A DNA stretch of 64,000 nucleotides, from contig OX393579.1 of NCBI GenBank assembly GCA_947652605.1, positions 5,642,001 through 5,706,000 on the forward strand, read 5' to 3'. The notes under the pieces were generated by a model. That model ran no database searches. It was not told the DNA's origin and was given only the letters and a program-made list of their open reading frames with translations. The DNA comes from Elmis aenea. Lineage: Eukaryota > Arthropoda > Insecta > Coleoptera > Elmidae. Positions 37,187 through 48,729 of the stretch are shown one piece after another (positions within the stretch are counted from its first letter, which is position 1; each line of letters opens with the position of its first letter). The position numbers and the translations under genes are program-made.

Positions 37187-37880
37187 AACAATTGTTTATA
37201 ACTTCGTTCTGGAGTTGACAATAAAGAGTAGGTACAACATTATAACAATTAATTTAATTTAGATACCTAAGATTGTGCTTACGCGTCACCTTGGCAGCAC
37301 CGGGTGAAAATTGTTTATAACTTCGTTATGGAATTGGCACAAAATTTTATTTTTACAGCACAAAATAGCACAAAATTAGCACAAAATTATGGCATAAACA
37401 AATTTTAATTCAGACAAGGTGGTGCTTACGCGTCACCTTAGCAGCACCAGGTGAAAATTGTTTATAACTTCGTTATGGAGTTGGCACAAAATTTTATTTT
37501 TACGGCACAAAATAGCACAAAATGAGCACAAAATTATGGCATAAACAAATTTTAATTCAGACAAAGTGGTGCTTACGCGTCACCTTAGCAGCACCGGGTG
37601 AAAATTGTTTATAACTTCGTTATGGAGTTGGCACAAAATTTTATTTTTACGGCACAAAATAGCACAAAATTAGCACAAAATTATGGCATAAACAAATTTT
37701 AATTCAGACAAGGTGGTGCTTACGCGTCACCTTAGCAACCTCGAGCGAAAATTGTTTATAACTTTTTTCTGAAGTTGGCACAAAATTTTATTTTTACGGC
37801 ACAAAATAGCACAAAATTAGCACAAAATTATGGCATAAGTTTTATTATGATTGAAGAAAGTGGTGCTGCTAAGGTGACGG
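37187..37880. repeat. 147-bp tandem repeat, four units plus partial ends
   Basis: GTGCTTACGCGTCACCTT recurs at 37275, 37422, 37569 and 37716, with the next equivalent point at 37863, exactly 147 bp apart each time. Each unit holds AATTGTTTATAACTTCGTTA and three GCACAAAAT-type subrepeats. The array is preceded by a partial unit (from about 37187). It is followed by GTGCTGCTAAGGTGAC, which inverts the unit's GTCACCTTAGC. Confidence 0.9.
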
Positions 37881-37887
37881 ACCTCGT

Positions 37888-38310
37888 ATATGCGTGATTC
37901 AAACTTTTTCGTATCGAGCTAATACAGCAATGTTTTCTGCATGTCCTTACCAAATAACAACTCTGTGCTTCGAAAAATGACTTCAGGAGAATTTTTTAAC
38001 AAAAGACTTAAAACCTTGAAAAATATTAAAAATTTTTTTTTTTTTAGTGACAAGGCCGCATAAAAACCTGTTACTATATATCGATATAAAGCTAAAATGA
38101 AGGCGGTCAATAATATTAAATAAAAAATGGGGTGTTGTATTTGAAATATAAAAGTTGCTATTGGTTCCAGAGAGGTGATTCACCCTGTATATTTCAAAAT
38201 ATTTTTATCGTGTTCGGAAGAAAAAACTGTATGGAATACCGTTTGAATCAACTATCTATCTCAAACCGTTTAGCCACAATCGACCGATCCGCCACTAATG
38301 ACTCACCCTG
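37888..38310. mobile_element. Mariner-type MITE, right part (copy 1)
   Basis: It shares about 420 bp with 44794-45206 (GTGATTCAAA..TTTTTCGTATCGAG, ACTTCAGGAGAATTTTTTAA, TAGCCACAATCGACCGATC). The right end is ACTCACCCTG followed by TA. The left end is cut at the 147-bp array. Reading frames inside are mirror artefacts. Confidence 0.65.
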
Positions 38311-38312
38311 TA

Positions 38313-39960
38313 TTACTCCCAATTTTATTTTTTCTCATGGCTGTGGAATAGTTAAATGTGCTTGTTTTCCTCTCCTTTTAATGTTTTTTTTTTTTAACTA
38401 CTTTAAATAACAGGTATTGTATGACTTAAATGCATTACTCAAATAATTTAAACCAATATTATGCTGTCATAATTAATTTTAATAAATCCCTTGCTCTTGC
38501 GGAAAGGTCGGAAATATTTCTGAGTATTTTTAAGAAAAAAGTTGTTCTAATTTCATTGTCAAATTTCTAGAGTGGTTCAGGACTATTTTAAGATAATCCA
38601 GGAGACTACAATTTGGTCTATGTTCAATAAAAAAATGTGTAAACTTTTTCGATTTTTAACGTTAAAATTATAGTAGTACTCACCTATAAGTATAAATTGC
38701 TTTGAGAATTTGTGGAAAGCTTCCTAGATTAACATTTATTTTGCTTAGTAGGTACTCAATACAATTTGTGATATTGTCTAGTACTAGTAGTTAATAAGTT
38801 TTTGAAAGGTAATTTGTACTAAATTTGTCCAAAGATTATGACACCCTCTAAACGCTGTTTGAAGAAATACGTTGCCAGAATTTGGAAAAACACAGTAATC
38901 ATAAATTTAAATGAGTTTTTAGCATAGAGAGCCGTTTCTAGTCTTTGAAAATTCATGAAAGCAATAAAAATGTAAATTTCAAAATGCATTCTGTCAGCTT
39001 TGTGACAAATATGTATAATAAATATGTTTTTAATTAAAATTGTAACACATTCGGTAGAATGATACAGCTTATTCCGTGTAGATTTTCGAAAAAAATCTTG
39101 AAAGATGAATTGTATTACCATACTTTGAGGGGTTTGTTTTCTTGAAGGAATCTGTATAGGTATATAAATTAAATAAAAATATGTTTTTTATGTATAGACT
39201 ATATAAAAATACCACTCATTTAAATAGTTTTTTAATTAAATATAAAAAAATTAATCAACCATTTCTGCTACATTATTTATGTTTAATATATGACAATTGT
39301 TTTAAATCAGCAACAAGCCTCTGATAAAAATATATGATGTAAATAGTAGATCCAGGGCAAATATAGAGGAATGCACGTCAATATAAATAAATATTGTATA
39401 AATTTTCTCATAAATATGTCATTCCCTAATATATTTATCATTTTAATTTATAGCATTGTTTGCTAACATAATCATGCGAGGCTTATTGAGAAACCACATA
39501 TTTCGAAATCAATTCTAAAATAGTTTGTAAAAAAAAAAGAATTCTATATTGCATGCAACGATTTCAAGATTGTTTTGTTTAAAAAACGATTAATTGATTT
39601 ATTTGTACAATAACAAAATTTCTGCATAGATTTTGATGAAATTTAATCATAAAAAAAATAATTTGGGAAAAGAGATAAATTAGTTATCTCTGTTTTAATG
39701 CAAAATAGTAAATTATAGGCTTAACTTGGTTGGGTTTAATGAAATACTAGGTATACAACATTATCCAAGCATTTAGGATAATTTGTAAGAGAAAACTTGT
39801 TTTTGTGTCAGGAATTTAAGGTAATGGATACCACATCGTAATAAATCAAATTAATTAATTACAACAAATTGATTTATGCATTTAAGAGTGATCTACTTAC
39901 TAAATTAATGTAGGTGTGACCTTACAGATAATGAGGAAACAAAACAATCGCTTGTGCGAC
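38313..39960. other. AT-rich DNA with poly-T tracts, no gene supported
   Basis: A 100-codon minus-strand frame (38819-39121) starts with ATG but is hydrophobic/AT-driven and shows no motif. I regard it as chance. A hAT-like terminus CAGTGGCGTAACG stands alone at 39961 with no partner. Confidence 0.5.
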
Positions 39961-40146
39961 CAGTGGCGTAACGTTAAGCTGGGCTTCAGAAATTACTGCT
40001 ATTTATAATTTTCTAATTGTTTGTTGCATCATTGCAGTTTATGAGCCTTTTTTCATTTTAAAAATATTTTACTCACCATTTCGGTTTGTCTGTAAGTGTG
40101 CCCATCAAAGATGAATTCCACATCGGAAGTTATTCGAGCATCTATA

Positions 40147-41947
40147 CAGGGTGAGTCACGACGGACGCGTCGGAGTTTTATGGCGAAACAGTTTATATTT
40201 ACCAATTTCTGTCGCTGTTAGATTATGTAAGTCAATAAGGGCTACATTTTAAAAATATTTTTAAACATACAGGGTGCTCCAAAAAAGAGTGGCATATCAA
40301 AGTTATACTTTTTCTTATGGAACACCCTGTATATTTTTACATTTTTGGATTCCTCTTTAAATTTAATTCAAAAAATGTATAAGGTCATATGGGTCTAAAG
40401 TCAACCGTTCTCGTGAAAATTGCATTTTCATGAAAATACAGTATTTTCAAAAATTTTCAACATTTAAAAACTTTGAGAAGCCTGAAGAAATTCGCTTGGA
40501 GATAAGATTGACAATAGATTATGTAACACTTTGCACCACCTACATTTTTAAAATATTGTACAGGGCGTTTTTTACGCTCGGTCAAACTTGTGAAACTTTA
40601 AACATCGATAACTCTATTTTTTTAAATACAACACCCTAAATTTTTTTACACCGTCTTATAGAAAATTGAATTCTCTTTCGAAAACATTCAGGCTGTTTTT
40701 TACCTAAAGTTGATATTTTCCGAGATATCGCGATTTTATTGTTAATTATTAGGGCAAAGTAATATTTTCAAGTAGGCTATGAAGGTAGACAGCGGTAATT
40801 TGAAACAATTGAAAGAAAAAAACAAGAAACTTATAATTTCGTCGTTTGCCTACACATTTTTGACATTTTTTTATAAGAAAGTTGTAGATTTACCATTTTT
40901 ACGTTTAAATATAGGGTCACAATATGTTTCATATAATTGAGTTTGATCGTTTGCCAAGTCCTAAAAACCGATTGATAATGTATTAGGTACGAGAACGGAA
41001 CGCTGATTAAAAAAAAAAAAAGTAATATTGACTTGTTTAATTTTACATTTAAAAAAAATATGGTTGGTACTGTTTTCGGTAGAGTGTCGTAGTGTCGTAT
41101 CGAAAACAGACAAAAAATGGTTTATAGGAGTTAGTAATTATCTTATAACACTGGTCCAATAAATAAATGCATAAATAATTTTAAAAAATCTCTATTTAAA
41201 CGTAAAACTACAACTTTCCTATAAAAATATATCAAAAGTGTGTAGTCAAACAATAAAATTATAAGTGTCTTGTTTTTTCTTTCAATTGTTTCAAATTACC
41301 TCTGTCTACCTTCATAGCCTACTTGAAAATATTACTTTGCCCTAATAATTAACAATAAAATCGCGATATCTCGGAAAATATCAATTTTAGGTGAAAAACA
41401 GCCTGAATGTTTTCGAAAGAGAATTCAATTTTCTATAAGACGGTGTAAAAAAATATAGGGTGTTGTATTTAAAAAAATAGAGTTATCGATGTTTAAAGTT
41501 TCACAAGTTTGACCGAGCGTAAAAAACGCCCTGTACAATATTTTAAAAATGTAGGTGGTGCAAAGTGTTACATAATCTATTGTCAATCTTATCTCCAAGC
41601 AAATTTCTTCAGGCTTCTCAAAGTTTTTAAATGTTGAAAATTTTTGAAAATACTGTATTTTCATGAAAATGCAATTTTCACGAGAACGGTTGACTTTAGA
41701 CCCATATGACCTTACACATTTTTTTAATTAAATTTAAAGAGGAATCCAAAAATGTAAAAATATACAGGGTGTTCCATAAGAAAAAGTATAACTTTGATAT
41801 GCTACTCTTTTTTGGAGCACCCTGTATGTTTGAAAATATTTTTAAAATGTAGCCCTTATTGACTTACATAATCTAACACCGACAGAAATTGGAAAATATA
41901 TACCGTTTCGCCATAAAACTCCGACGCGTCCGTCGTGACTCACCCTG
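40147..41947. mobile_element. Mariner-type palindromic (fold-back) element, large
   Basis: Inverted arms of about 760 bp (40147-40915 and 41190-41947) surround a 270-bp spacer. The ends are CAGGGTGAGTCACGACGGAC and its complement, with TA at 40145-40146 and 41948-41949. Each arm contains an inner mariner-like pair (TACAGGGTGCTCC...GGAACACCCTGTA) only about 60 bp apart. The arms also contain matching open frames on opposite strands (40430-40639 and 41425-41664); these are mirror images, not genes. The spacer has a poly-A tract and no transposase similarity. Confidence 0.85.
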
Positions 41948-42332
41948 TATAGGAGACTAAAAATGATGCTGAATGAAATTGGCAGTGGTCATCTCTTGCA
42001 TACAGAACAAGTAGGAAAAATATAGGAAATAACAATTTTTTACTTGATTTCGTCGAAATTTTACTCAAAAAAATTAAAGAAAAATTAGAAGAACCTAAAC
42101 AATAAACCTAATGGTAAACAACAACTCTATTTTGAAACACCTGGATCTTATGAATGTTGCTTTTGGCTGCACCTCCCCAGAGCTGAACCCCATAAGTCCA
42201 TACTTTTTTAGAATTTGTATGTACAGAAGTAACTTATTATGCACAGACAATAATTATGATTTTCTTCCAATCAGAAAGTAATTTTACATGTATTTAAGGT
42301 CAAGTTCTTTTCTTTTTCTTTTCTTTAGGTGT

Positions 42333-42795
42333 TCTTTCCATCGAAGATGAACACACATGACCATGGTGTGTTCGTCTTTATTGAGGGATTGAAGTACATT
42401 TCGGATTGCCATGTAAATAGCGCGGGTAGTTTTTTTTTTTCCTGTATCCATTTTGAGGATTGTCTATTAAGCCAAAGTTTTCTACGTAATTTTCTATTCT
42501 GTTGTAGATTATTTTTTCAAATATCTTGCTAATGTTTTTGAGGATGGCTATGGGCCTATAGTTTCCTATGTCACTTAAATCCCCTTTTTTGTGGATTGGT
42601 TTGATTTTTGCACATTTAAGTTTGTTAGGAAATATGCCATTGTTTAATGAGAGATTTATAATGTGACTTAGAGGTCAAGATATTAAGTTGGCAGTATATT
42701 TTATGAGGATTGTTGGGATTTCATCTTCTCCTGTTGATTTTGTGTTTCTAAGTGACATTATAGTTTCATAGACTTTCTCGTAAGAAGCGTAAGAA
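42333..42795 (-). pseudogene. LINE reverse transcriptase fragment
   Basis: On the minus strand the segment reads SLRNTKSTGEDEIP, later KIKPIHKKGDLSDIGNYRPI and KIFEKIIYNRI, then NGYR. These are the early blocks of a non-LTR retrotransposon reverse transcriptase (fingers region, K-S-x-G-x-D-x-I-P and the x-x-Y-R-P-I-x-L block). There is one in-frame stop in the middle. After NGYR a poly-A/T slip shifts the frame, and degenerate text corresponding to the next block (TMVMCVHL) follows. The catalytic Asp motifs are not present. Both ends are truncated. The clade cannot be fixed; a jockey- or CR1-like LINE is plausible. Confidence 0.7.
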
Positions 42796-42804
42796 TAGAC
42801 ATAT

Positions 42805-42912
42805 TATTATGTTTATCAGGTCAGTAAGTTTTACTATTGCTTTCCTAGGCAGCTTCTTGAGTATTTCTCTAGTCACGAGATCATATCCCGGAACTTTTTT
42901 CGAGCTAATATT
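42805..42912 (-). pseudogene. Second LINE reverse transcriptase fragment (jockey-like)
   Basis: The minus-strand frame contains SSKKVPGYDLVTREILKKLP, then KLTDLIN. The K-x-P-G-x-D block followed by I-L-K-x-L-P is typical of jockey-type reverse transcriptases. It covers the same early domain as the neighbouring fragment (42333-42795), although the two do not match each other. They are therefore remains of two LINEs joined end to end in the same orientation. Confidence 0.6.
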
Positions 42913-42949
42913 GCTTCAAGTTTCTTTTGACGTTTATTTAAACATATTT

Positions 42950-43855
42950 AATGAGGTGTAAGCTTTTTGAACATCCCTCGTAAACAGAATTACCTAGAAG
43001 TAACAGGTTCGTGCGGTTATCGAACAGAAGTAATAAATGTACGAAGCAATTTATAGCTTCCCTTTTACTCGTTTAACAGCGTTTTTAAGTAAACTCGCTA
43101 AAATTGTTTACAAAGTGTCGATCGTTAAAAGAAAATTATTAGATTTTTGCCCTCAAATCATTCGAGTTGGCGGCGTCTTTATTGCGCGGCTACTTTATAC
43201 TCCATTGCTCGTGGCGATAACACGCATTCGGTACTTACGCAAGTTTATTGAGATATACATTTCTACATAAATATGCAAACCTTGCTTTTCGCTGTAAAAA
43301 AAAAAATCGAATTGCGTAAACACCTCCTGATTGTGGGATGAGCGGCCAAAATATTCGTCGATATACGAATTTAGTTTCCTCGGCTATAAATCCTGAGAAC
43401 GGTGTAAAAATAAAACGTGTCATAAGTTCACTGAATTATATCGATATTTTTAGTTCGGTTCCAAAATGCTGACCATGAAACTGAAACTATTTGCAAATGG
43501 ATCACTTCTTTAGAAATGCTGCGTCGAGTGACTAAAAATACTTGACAAAGTCGTGTGCGACCATTTGTTCCAAGACTTTTAGCGAAGGAATAAACAACTA
43601 TATTTGTTTTTCTGCTTAAATCTCTTTAAAAATTGAGGTGGTGGCCTTAACAATGTAACAAAGCTTGTTCGCAGTGATTTAGGTTAAGAAAAACGCTAAA
43701 ATATTTTTGTAGAATCAATATTAAGTGTTTTTTTTTTCTCAAAGAGATTTATGTTGAGTTGTTACAATACAATGAATATCATATGGTGTTCTCGTCAATT
43801 GAAGAAATATATATAAATCATACTCCTATCTATTAATACATCAATCTATTAATAT
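42950..43855. other. Intervening AT-rich DNA, no gene supported
   Basis: The overlapping opposite frames near 43037-43423 show no family motif. CG content is slightly raised at 43150-43230. I see no element ends. Confidence 0.5.
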
Positions 43856-44244
43856 ATACAGGGTGTTCCAGATTAGATTTTCAGCATGGTGATCACCCTT
43901 ATTATAAGAGATAGAGGTTTGTTTTAGTTAGTTCGGGAGGGTATCTCGGTTATTATCAGAGATAGAAAAAAAACTAAGTACTTAGTCTCGATATATTTTT
44001 TCAAGAGAAATTCATTGCCGTAAACAGATTTTTGATATCTTTTTTAATTTTCGAAATATAGCCAAAAACCGACTTCTGGCAATTTTCAAAAATGTTAAAT
44101 ATCTTGCTTAAACGAAAAGAGAGAGAAAAACTTATAAGACGTTTTTGGGATGGTTTTTTGTCCTTAAGTTAGCTATATTCAATTTTTTTAAACTCATATA
44201 AATATTGATATATTCCATCTAACTTTCTTATTTTAAATGACAAC

Positions 44245-45477
44245 CAGGGTTGAGCAGATTTAAATCAATTGATTTTAATCACGATTTAAATCATGATTTA
44301 AATCAAGTGATTTTTTTTAAAAAATCGTTGATTTAAATCAAGTGATTTTTTAAAAAAAATTATCAATTTAAATCACAGAATATATGAGTAGAATATAATA
44401 TTTATAATAAAACAAAATTGTATTACTACATATTAGTAATTAAATACACAAAATGTTGAATAAACCATATCAATTTGCTCTTGTAAAGTAATAGGTATTC
44501 ATTGTGGAAATGCAATAATTCAAAAAATAAATGACAGGCTTTTGACGTTAGCGAAGTGAACAGTCAGTTTTTTCAATTTCCACTGCACTCTATTGCTTCA
44601 ATAACGATTTGAAGAAAAATGTCGAATATCTCGAAAAGTATGAGTTTTGGGTATAGGACATACTTAACAAAATATGAAGCTCTTTTAAAGACGAATTCGA
44701 TGACATAAAAAAATACAGGGGTTCGCATTTGAAAAAATCGAGTTAAGAGCTTTTGAAAATCATGGAAGTTGCCACCTATTTATAAACACTCCTGTATGTG
44801 TGATTCAAATTTTTTCATATCGAGCGAACAGAGAATTTTTTTCTGCATGTCCATACCAAATTAAAACTCTGTACTTCAAAATAACTTCAGGAGAATTTTT
44901 TAAATAAAGACTTAAAACCTTGAATAATTTAGAAAATAAATTTTTTTTTACAACGCCGTATAAAAACTTGTATTTTATATTGATGCAAAGCTAAAATTAA
45001 GGCGGAAAAAATATTAAATAAAAAATTGGGTGTTGTATTTGAAATATAAAAGTTGCTATTAGTTCCAGAAAGGTGACTCACCCTGTATATTTGGAAATAT
45101 TTTTATTGTGTTGTTTAGAAAAAACTGTATAAAATAGCATTTGATTCAACTTCATATCTCAAGCCGTTTAGCCACAATCGACCGATCCCGCACCAATGAC
45201 ACCCTGTATATAATTAATTAAACATCACCATTTAGCACTGATTTTTTCAAATTTTTTTATCATTATATTTAATTTTTCATTTTGACAAAAATTCACCACC
45301 GAATTAAATATATTGGTTATTAAATTACATATTAGCACAAAACAGAAATAGCATGTGAATATCTCACAAAATTCGATTATATGGTACATTTGATTTAAAT
45401 CAAAAAAATCTGATTTAAATCAAATAAATCGATTTTTTTGATTTTTTTTAAAAAAATCTTGATTTTTATCCACCCTG
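44245..45477. mobile_element. hAT-type element with ATTTAAATC-rich termini
   Basis: The left end is CAGGGTTGAGCAGATTTAAA and the right end, on the minus strand, CAGGGTGGATAAAAATCAAG. Flanks are ATGACAAC and ATGGCAAC, an 8-bp duplication with one mismatch. Both subterminal zones are dense with GATTTAAATCA-type palindromes (44260-44360 and 45385-45460). A mariner-type MITE (right end 45206) is nested inside. No transposase coding is seen. Confidence 0.65.
44716..45206. mobile_element. Mariner-type MITE (copy 2), nested in the hAT element
   Basis: From 44794 it matches 37888-38310. The right end is GACACCCTG followed by TA. A left-end-like TACAGGGGTTCGCATTTG begins at 44714. Further ACCCTGTAT-type strings at 44788 and 45079 suggest an internally repeated or composite MITE. 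Confidence 0.55.
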
Positions 45478-45530
45478 ATGGCAACCATAAGCAAATGATA
45501 TATTTTTGAAAAGCGCAAAATGTATAAGCT

Positions 45531-46195
45531 TCCGATTTATGTCAAATCCAAATTTTTTTGCTACTTGCTACTGTTTCGTTACGACTTTAAAGCCAATTAT
45601 TGGCCAAGCGTGTTCGTTTGCATTTCTTTGCTGGTACATTTAGGACCACATTTGAAAATAATTTTTACTTTGTTTATGTGCCAGACGACTAAATCAACAT
45701 ACATGCTAAACAATTCTACAACCATATGCATAACATATTAAAATAAGCGGTTAAAAATTTAATTTAATATTTAGTAAGAGATGTCTTTTTCGAAAGTAGA
45801 TCGTGTTCAACATGAAACACTGCTTTAAAATGCAGAGGAAATATTGTACTCGTACTAACAAATCGTTTAGTCTTAATACGATCCTAATTGAAAGCGCAAT
45901 TAAAACTTATAAAGTCCCTGCTGTTTTATTTCTTAAAATCAAGACCATTAATTCAGGTTAAACACGAACGCTTTAAAAGAGAAAAGAACCCGTAACGAAC
46001 TTTATTGAAAATGAAGACTTTAATCGACTATTATTCATGTTTAAAGTTCAGCTTTTGCACATTACATAGCAATTTTGATTTATGAGGTCACGGTTTCGAA
46101 TCGATCTTGAATTTTAAAAAAAAGTTGTAAAGACTTCGTTGGCTTGGTGAAACGATGAAATCTCAAAAAGTGTTTTCTTTTTCTTTAACATTTAT
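45531..46195. other. AT-rich spacer, nothing recognised
   Basis: The open frame at 45520-45741 has no motif and AT-driven composition. Confidence 0.5.
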
Positions 46196-46311
46196 TTAAG
46201 GGGGAACTAAAGGCACGCAATAAAACAGCTTTCGTAGTTCAAGTTTTTCTCTCACACTAATTATCCAAAGTACTTAAAAATTTGTAAGTAAAAAGATTTT
46301 TGGTTCGAGAA

Positions 46312-46455
46312 TGGCGGTACAGGCTCGATTTTTAAAAAAGTTAATACTGTTAACCTTAAAAAAATATTAAAAACTGGCTAAAAATTGACGTCTGTTTACA
46401 CCATCAATATTTGTAAACTATTGGCTAAAATTAAAATATCGTCCTGTACCGCCGT
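46312..46455. mobile_element. Short inverted-repeat element (MITE-like)
   Basis: ATGGCGGTACAGGCTCGATT at the left pairs with the complement of AAATATCGTCCTGTACCGCC at the right, giving about 20-25 bp of imperfect inverted repeat round a 95-bp AT-rich core. The duplication is not clear. Confidence 0.45.
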
Positions 46456-46659
46456 TAAGGAACATGTTTTTAATAATTGTTGTTAATTTGAAATAAATTT
46501 ATTCACAACCTTTTTCTAAAAACTTGAACTAAGAAACCCATTTTTTAAGGAAATTTCACTTGTACTTTCCGAAGCGAAGGCGCTGCAATACCCCACCATT
46601 TTATCGCCGTATGTCTGTTCTACAACATATATCTACAACACAAAAAATGACAGGAAAAT

Positions 46660-47605
46660 CTAAACGTCAATTTATTCTTATAGAATCTATACCATCTCTT
46701 AAAATCGAAGGGAAAATGTCGGCTCCCAATAACATGTCTATTTTACGTGGCGTTCCAAATTGTGGGTCTGCCAACTTAAGGTTTGTGGTATGTGTCCAAT
46801 TTTCCGAATTAATAGTTGTGGACGGCATTTCCGTACATACATGCGGCAAAATCATGAAGTCGACATTAAATTTAGGTTCCTCTTTGTCTTTAGGTTTAAG
46901 AATACATGTGGTAAAACTGGTAGATTCGCACGAAAAGGTACGATTCAAGCCATGGATGGGAATATTTACTGAGGCTCGGGACAGCCCTAATTTCTTAACG
47001 CAACTATCAGTACCTAATAAAATTTGTCTGACTGGCACTATCTAATAATACACGAAGCGTTTGATAATTTCCCCAACAGTCTAACACATCAACTAAGGCT
47101 GTCGATAACAAAACAGTGTTTCGAGATGAAGAGGTGTCGTTAAGCTATTGACTTGATTCAAAAGTAAGTTTGGAGTTTCATCCAAAGGTGAATGAGTAAT
47201 TTCCGACTCTTTACTCGTAGATACGTGCTCGGATGAAGACCATTTGATTTTGTTTTCAAAGTGAAATAAGGTATGATGCCTGCTATAGCAAATACGACAA
47301 TTTAAAGTTGAGTTACAATCCTTCATTTTATGAAACGAGCTCAAACAATAAATACAAAGGTTTTTGCCTTTAATGAATAGAAATTTATCATTTGTGGTTT
47401 TTTCAAGAAAATTCGAACATCTATGAAGTGCGTGTGGCGACCGACAACAAAGACAACTTCTATTATTTGCGTTTGCTACAAAAGAAGCGGTTGAATTTAA
47501 AATTCGATTAGACCAACTGGTTCGATTAGGCGATAATACGACATGATTTGTTCGACTTTTCTCCGTTTTTTTGCCATTAAAAATAACGGTTTCGGTTTCT
47601 GTTAA
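46660..47605 (-). pseudogene. BEL/Pao retrotransposon remnant: gag zinc knuckles and protease region
   Basis: Reading on the minus strand, 47605-47093 is one open frame with a cysteine/histidine-rich gag end: CLCC..H....C, then CIYCL...H....C, then CRIC...HHTLFHF, the repeated zinc knuckles of BEL/Pao gag. The aspartic protease start (LLDSAS, codons about 47050-47035) lies in a shifted frame. A second frame (47038-46667) continues the protease/DUF1758 region through FTTCILKPK to the conserved LLGADIFPSIL. The normal continuation into reverse transcriptase is absent. There are thus at least two frame changes and truncation at both ends. No LTRs are visible next to it. It is an old dead fragment. 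Confidence 0.8.
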
Positions 47606-48480
47606 AAATCACTTTTACGGACAAAAAATAACGGTTACCGGTTTTTTTAATAACGAAAAAAATAGTTTATGGCATCTGTCTTCCAGGGCATGTATTCTGT
47701 GTTTTGTGTTATTTAGTGTTATCGAATTGTTTTAAATAACTGATAAACCGCCCTAGTACTAATATAATAAAAATATGTAAATATATCTTTTTCTATATAT
47801 TTCTTCTTTTTATAATAGGAAATATGAAATAATTAAAACTATTTATACATTGAATTTATTTTGATGATTACAGTAAAAAAACTTTAACTTTGTAATATTT
47901 AATTTTTCTAAAAGTATGTAATACTTACTACAAAATTTACGCCTTTAGCTGCTAAGATCTAATAGGCTGCTAGGAAAACGCTTTCAGGGTTAAAAATAAA
48001 CAATGATAGACTGCTAAGATAAAGAGTGATGAGCGAATATATGGCGGGGAAATATGGAGGGGGAAATTAGTTTTGCTATGTTGTTTTCTGCTAGTGTACT
48101 AGAAAGAGATGTAAATATGACATTACGTGTATTATTACTTCTGCACTTCGACTAAAATTTAGTTCCCCCTTAAGATGCAAAAATAAATATATTAAAAACG
48201 TCAAACACAAGTTAACACATATTACAATCGATTGAAATAAGTTTATTTTATTGTAAATTCAATTGTAAACCTAATTACAACTTTATTGATTATAAAAGGC
48301 AAAGTGTGTTTCTTAAACTATTAAAAGAATTATGCCAAATAGTAAGCTCATACTCTTTTCAACACGATCTATATTTAATAAACGAAAAAATTATTATATT
48401 AACGGATTAGTCATGATTTTTTTCTGAAAACGTCACTAAACTAGCTCAATAAGTATCCAAAAGCGGCTGTAATAATCATT
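47606..48480. other. AT-rich tract with repeated AACGGTTACCGG-like text
   Basis: Near 47583-47636 the strings AACGGTTTCGGTTTCTG and AACGGTTACCGG repeat, like a degenerate transposon subterminal region. The rest shows no recognisable feature. Confidence 0.4.
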
Positions 48481-48485
48481 TCTAC

Positions 48486-48725
48486 TGCCTAGGTAGTAAA
48501 AAAGACTTTTAGGCAGTTAAAAAGTAAAATGCGCTACGCTCATTGTTTGAATTTTCAAAAATTGAGCGTGCTTTTGTTCAAAGATATATAATTGACAGTA
48601 AAATAAGAATCTGATGAAGTAAAACTTTATATGTTTGTTTGATTTTTCGCTATTTCTTTGACGATTGCAGAAAAAATTTAATATGCACCTCGGCAGTAAA
48701 GTTCCTTTTTATCAAACTTTACTGC
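48486..48725. repeat. Possible small MITE with self-complementary ends
   Basis: CTGCCTAGGTAGTAAAAAAG..CTTTTAGGCAG at the left and CGGCAGTAAAG...CTTTACTGCCTTGG at the right are each hairpin-like, and they are loosely complementary to each other. Borders are approximate. Confidence 0.35.
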
Positions 48726-48729
48726 CTTG

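Larger units (their letters stand above)
43859..45530. mobile_element. Mariner-type element split by a hAT insertion
   Basis: The left end is CAGGGTGTTCCAGATTAG with TA before it (43857-43858). Internal text (GGGAGGGTATCTCGGTTATT, TTTTCGAAATATAGCC) resembles the arms of the palindrome at 16389. It is interrupted at 44237 by a hAT element and resumes at 45478 with GGCAACCATAAGCAAATGAT..TTTTTGAAAAGC. No right terminus is visible. Confidence 0.55.
46200..48169. mobile_element. Possible Kolobok-like element flanked by TTAA
   Basis: The left end is GGGGGAACTAAA and the right end, on the minus strand, GGGGGAACTAAA. TTAA stands on both sides (46196-46199 and 48170-48173). TTAA duplications with GGG-starting ends suit the Kolobok superfamily, but the inverted repeat is only about 12 bp, so chance pairing cannot be excluded. 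A small inverted-repeat element and a BEL/Pao remnant lie within it. Confidence 0.4.

Noticed and set aside
38819..39121. 100-codon minus-strand frame with ATG
   Set aside because: Composition is Phe/Ile/Lys-rich as expected from AT-rich DNA, and no domain is visible.
40430..41664. Two similar frames on opposite strands suggesting duplicated genes
   Set aside because: They are the same sequence in the two arms of a mariner palindrome.
46560..47045. 161-codon plus-strand frame
   Set aside because: It is antisense to the BEL/Pao protease region, which shows clear family motifs on the minus strand.
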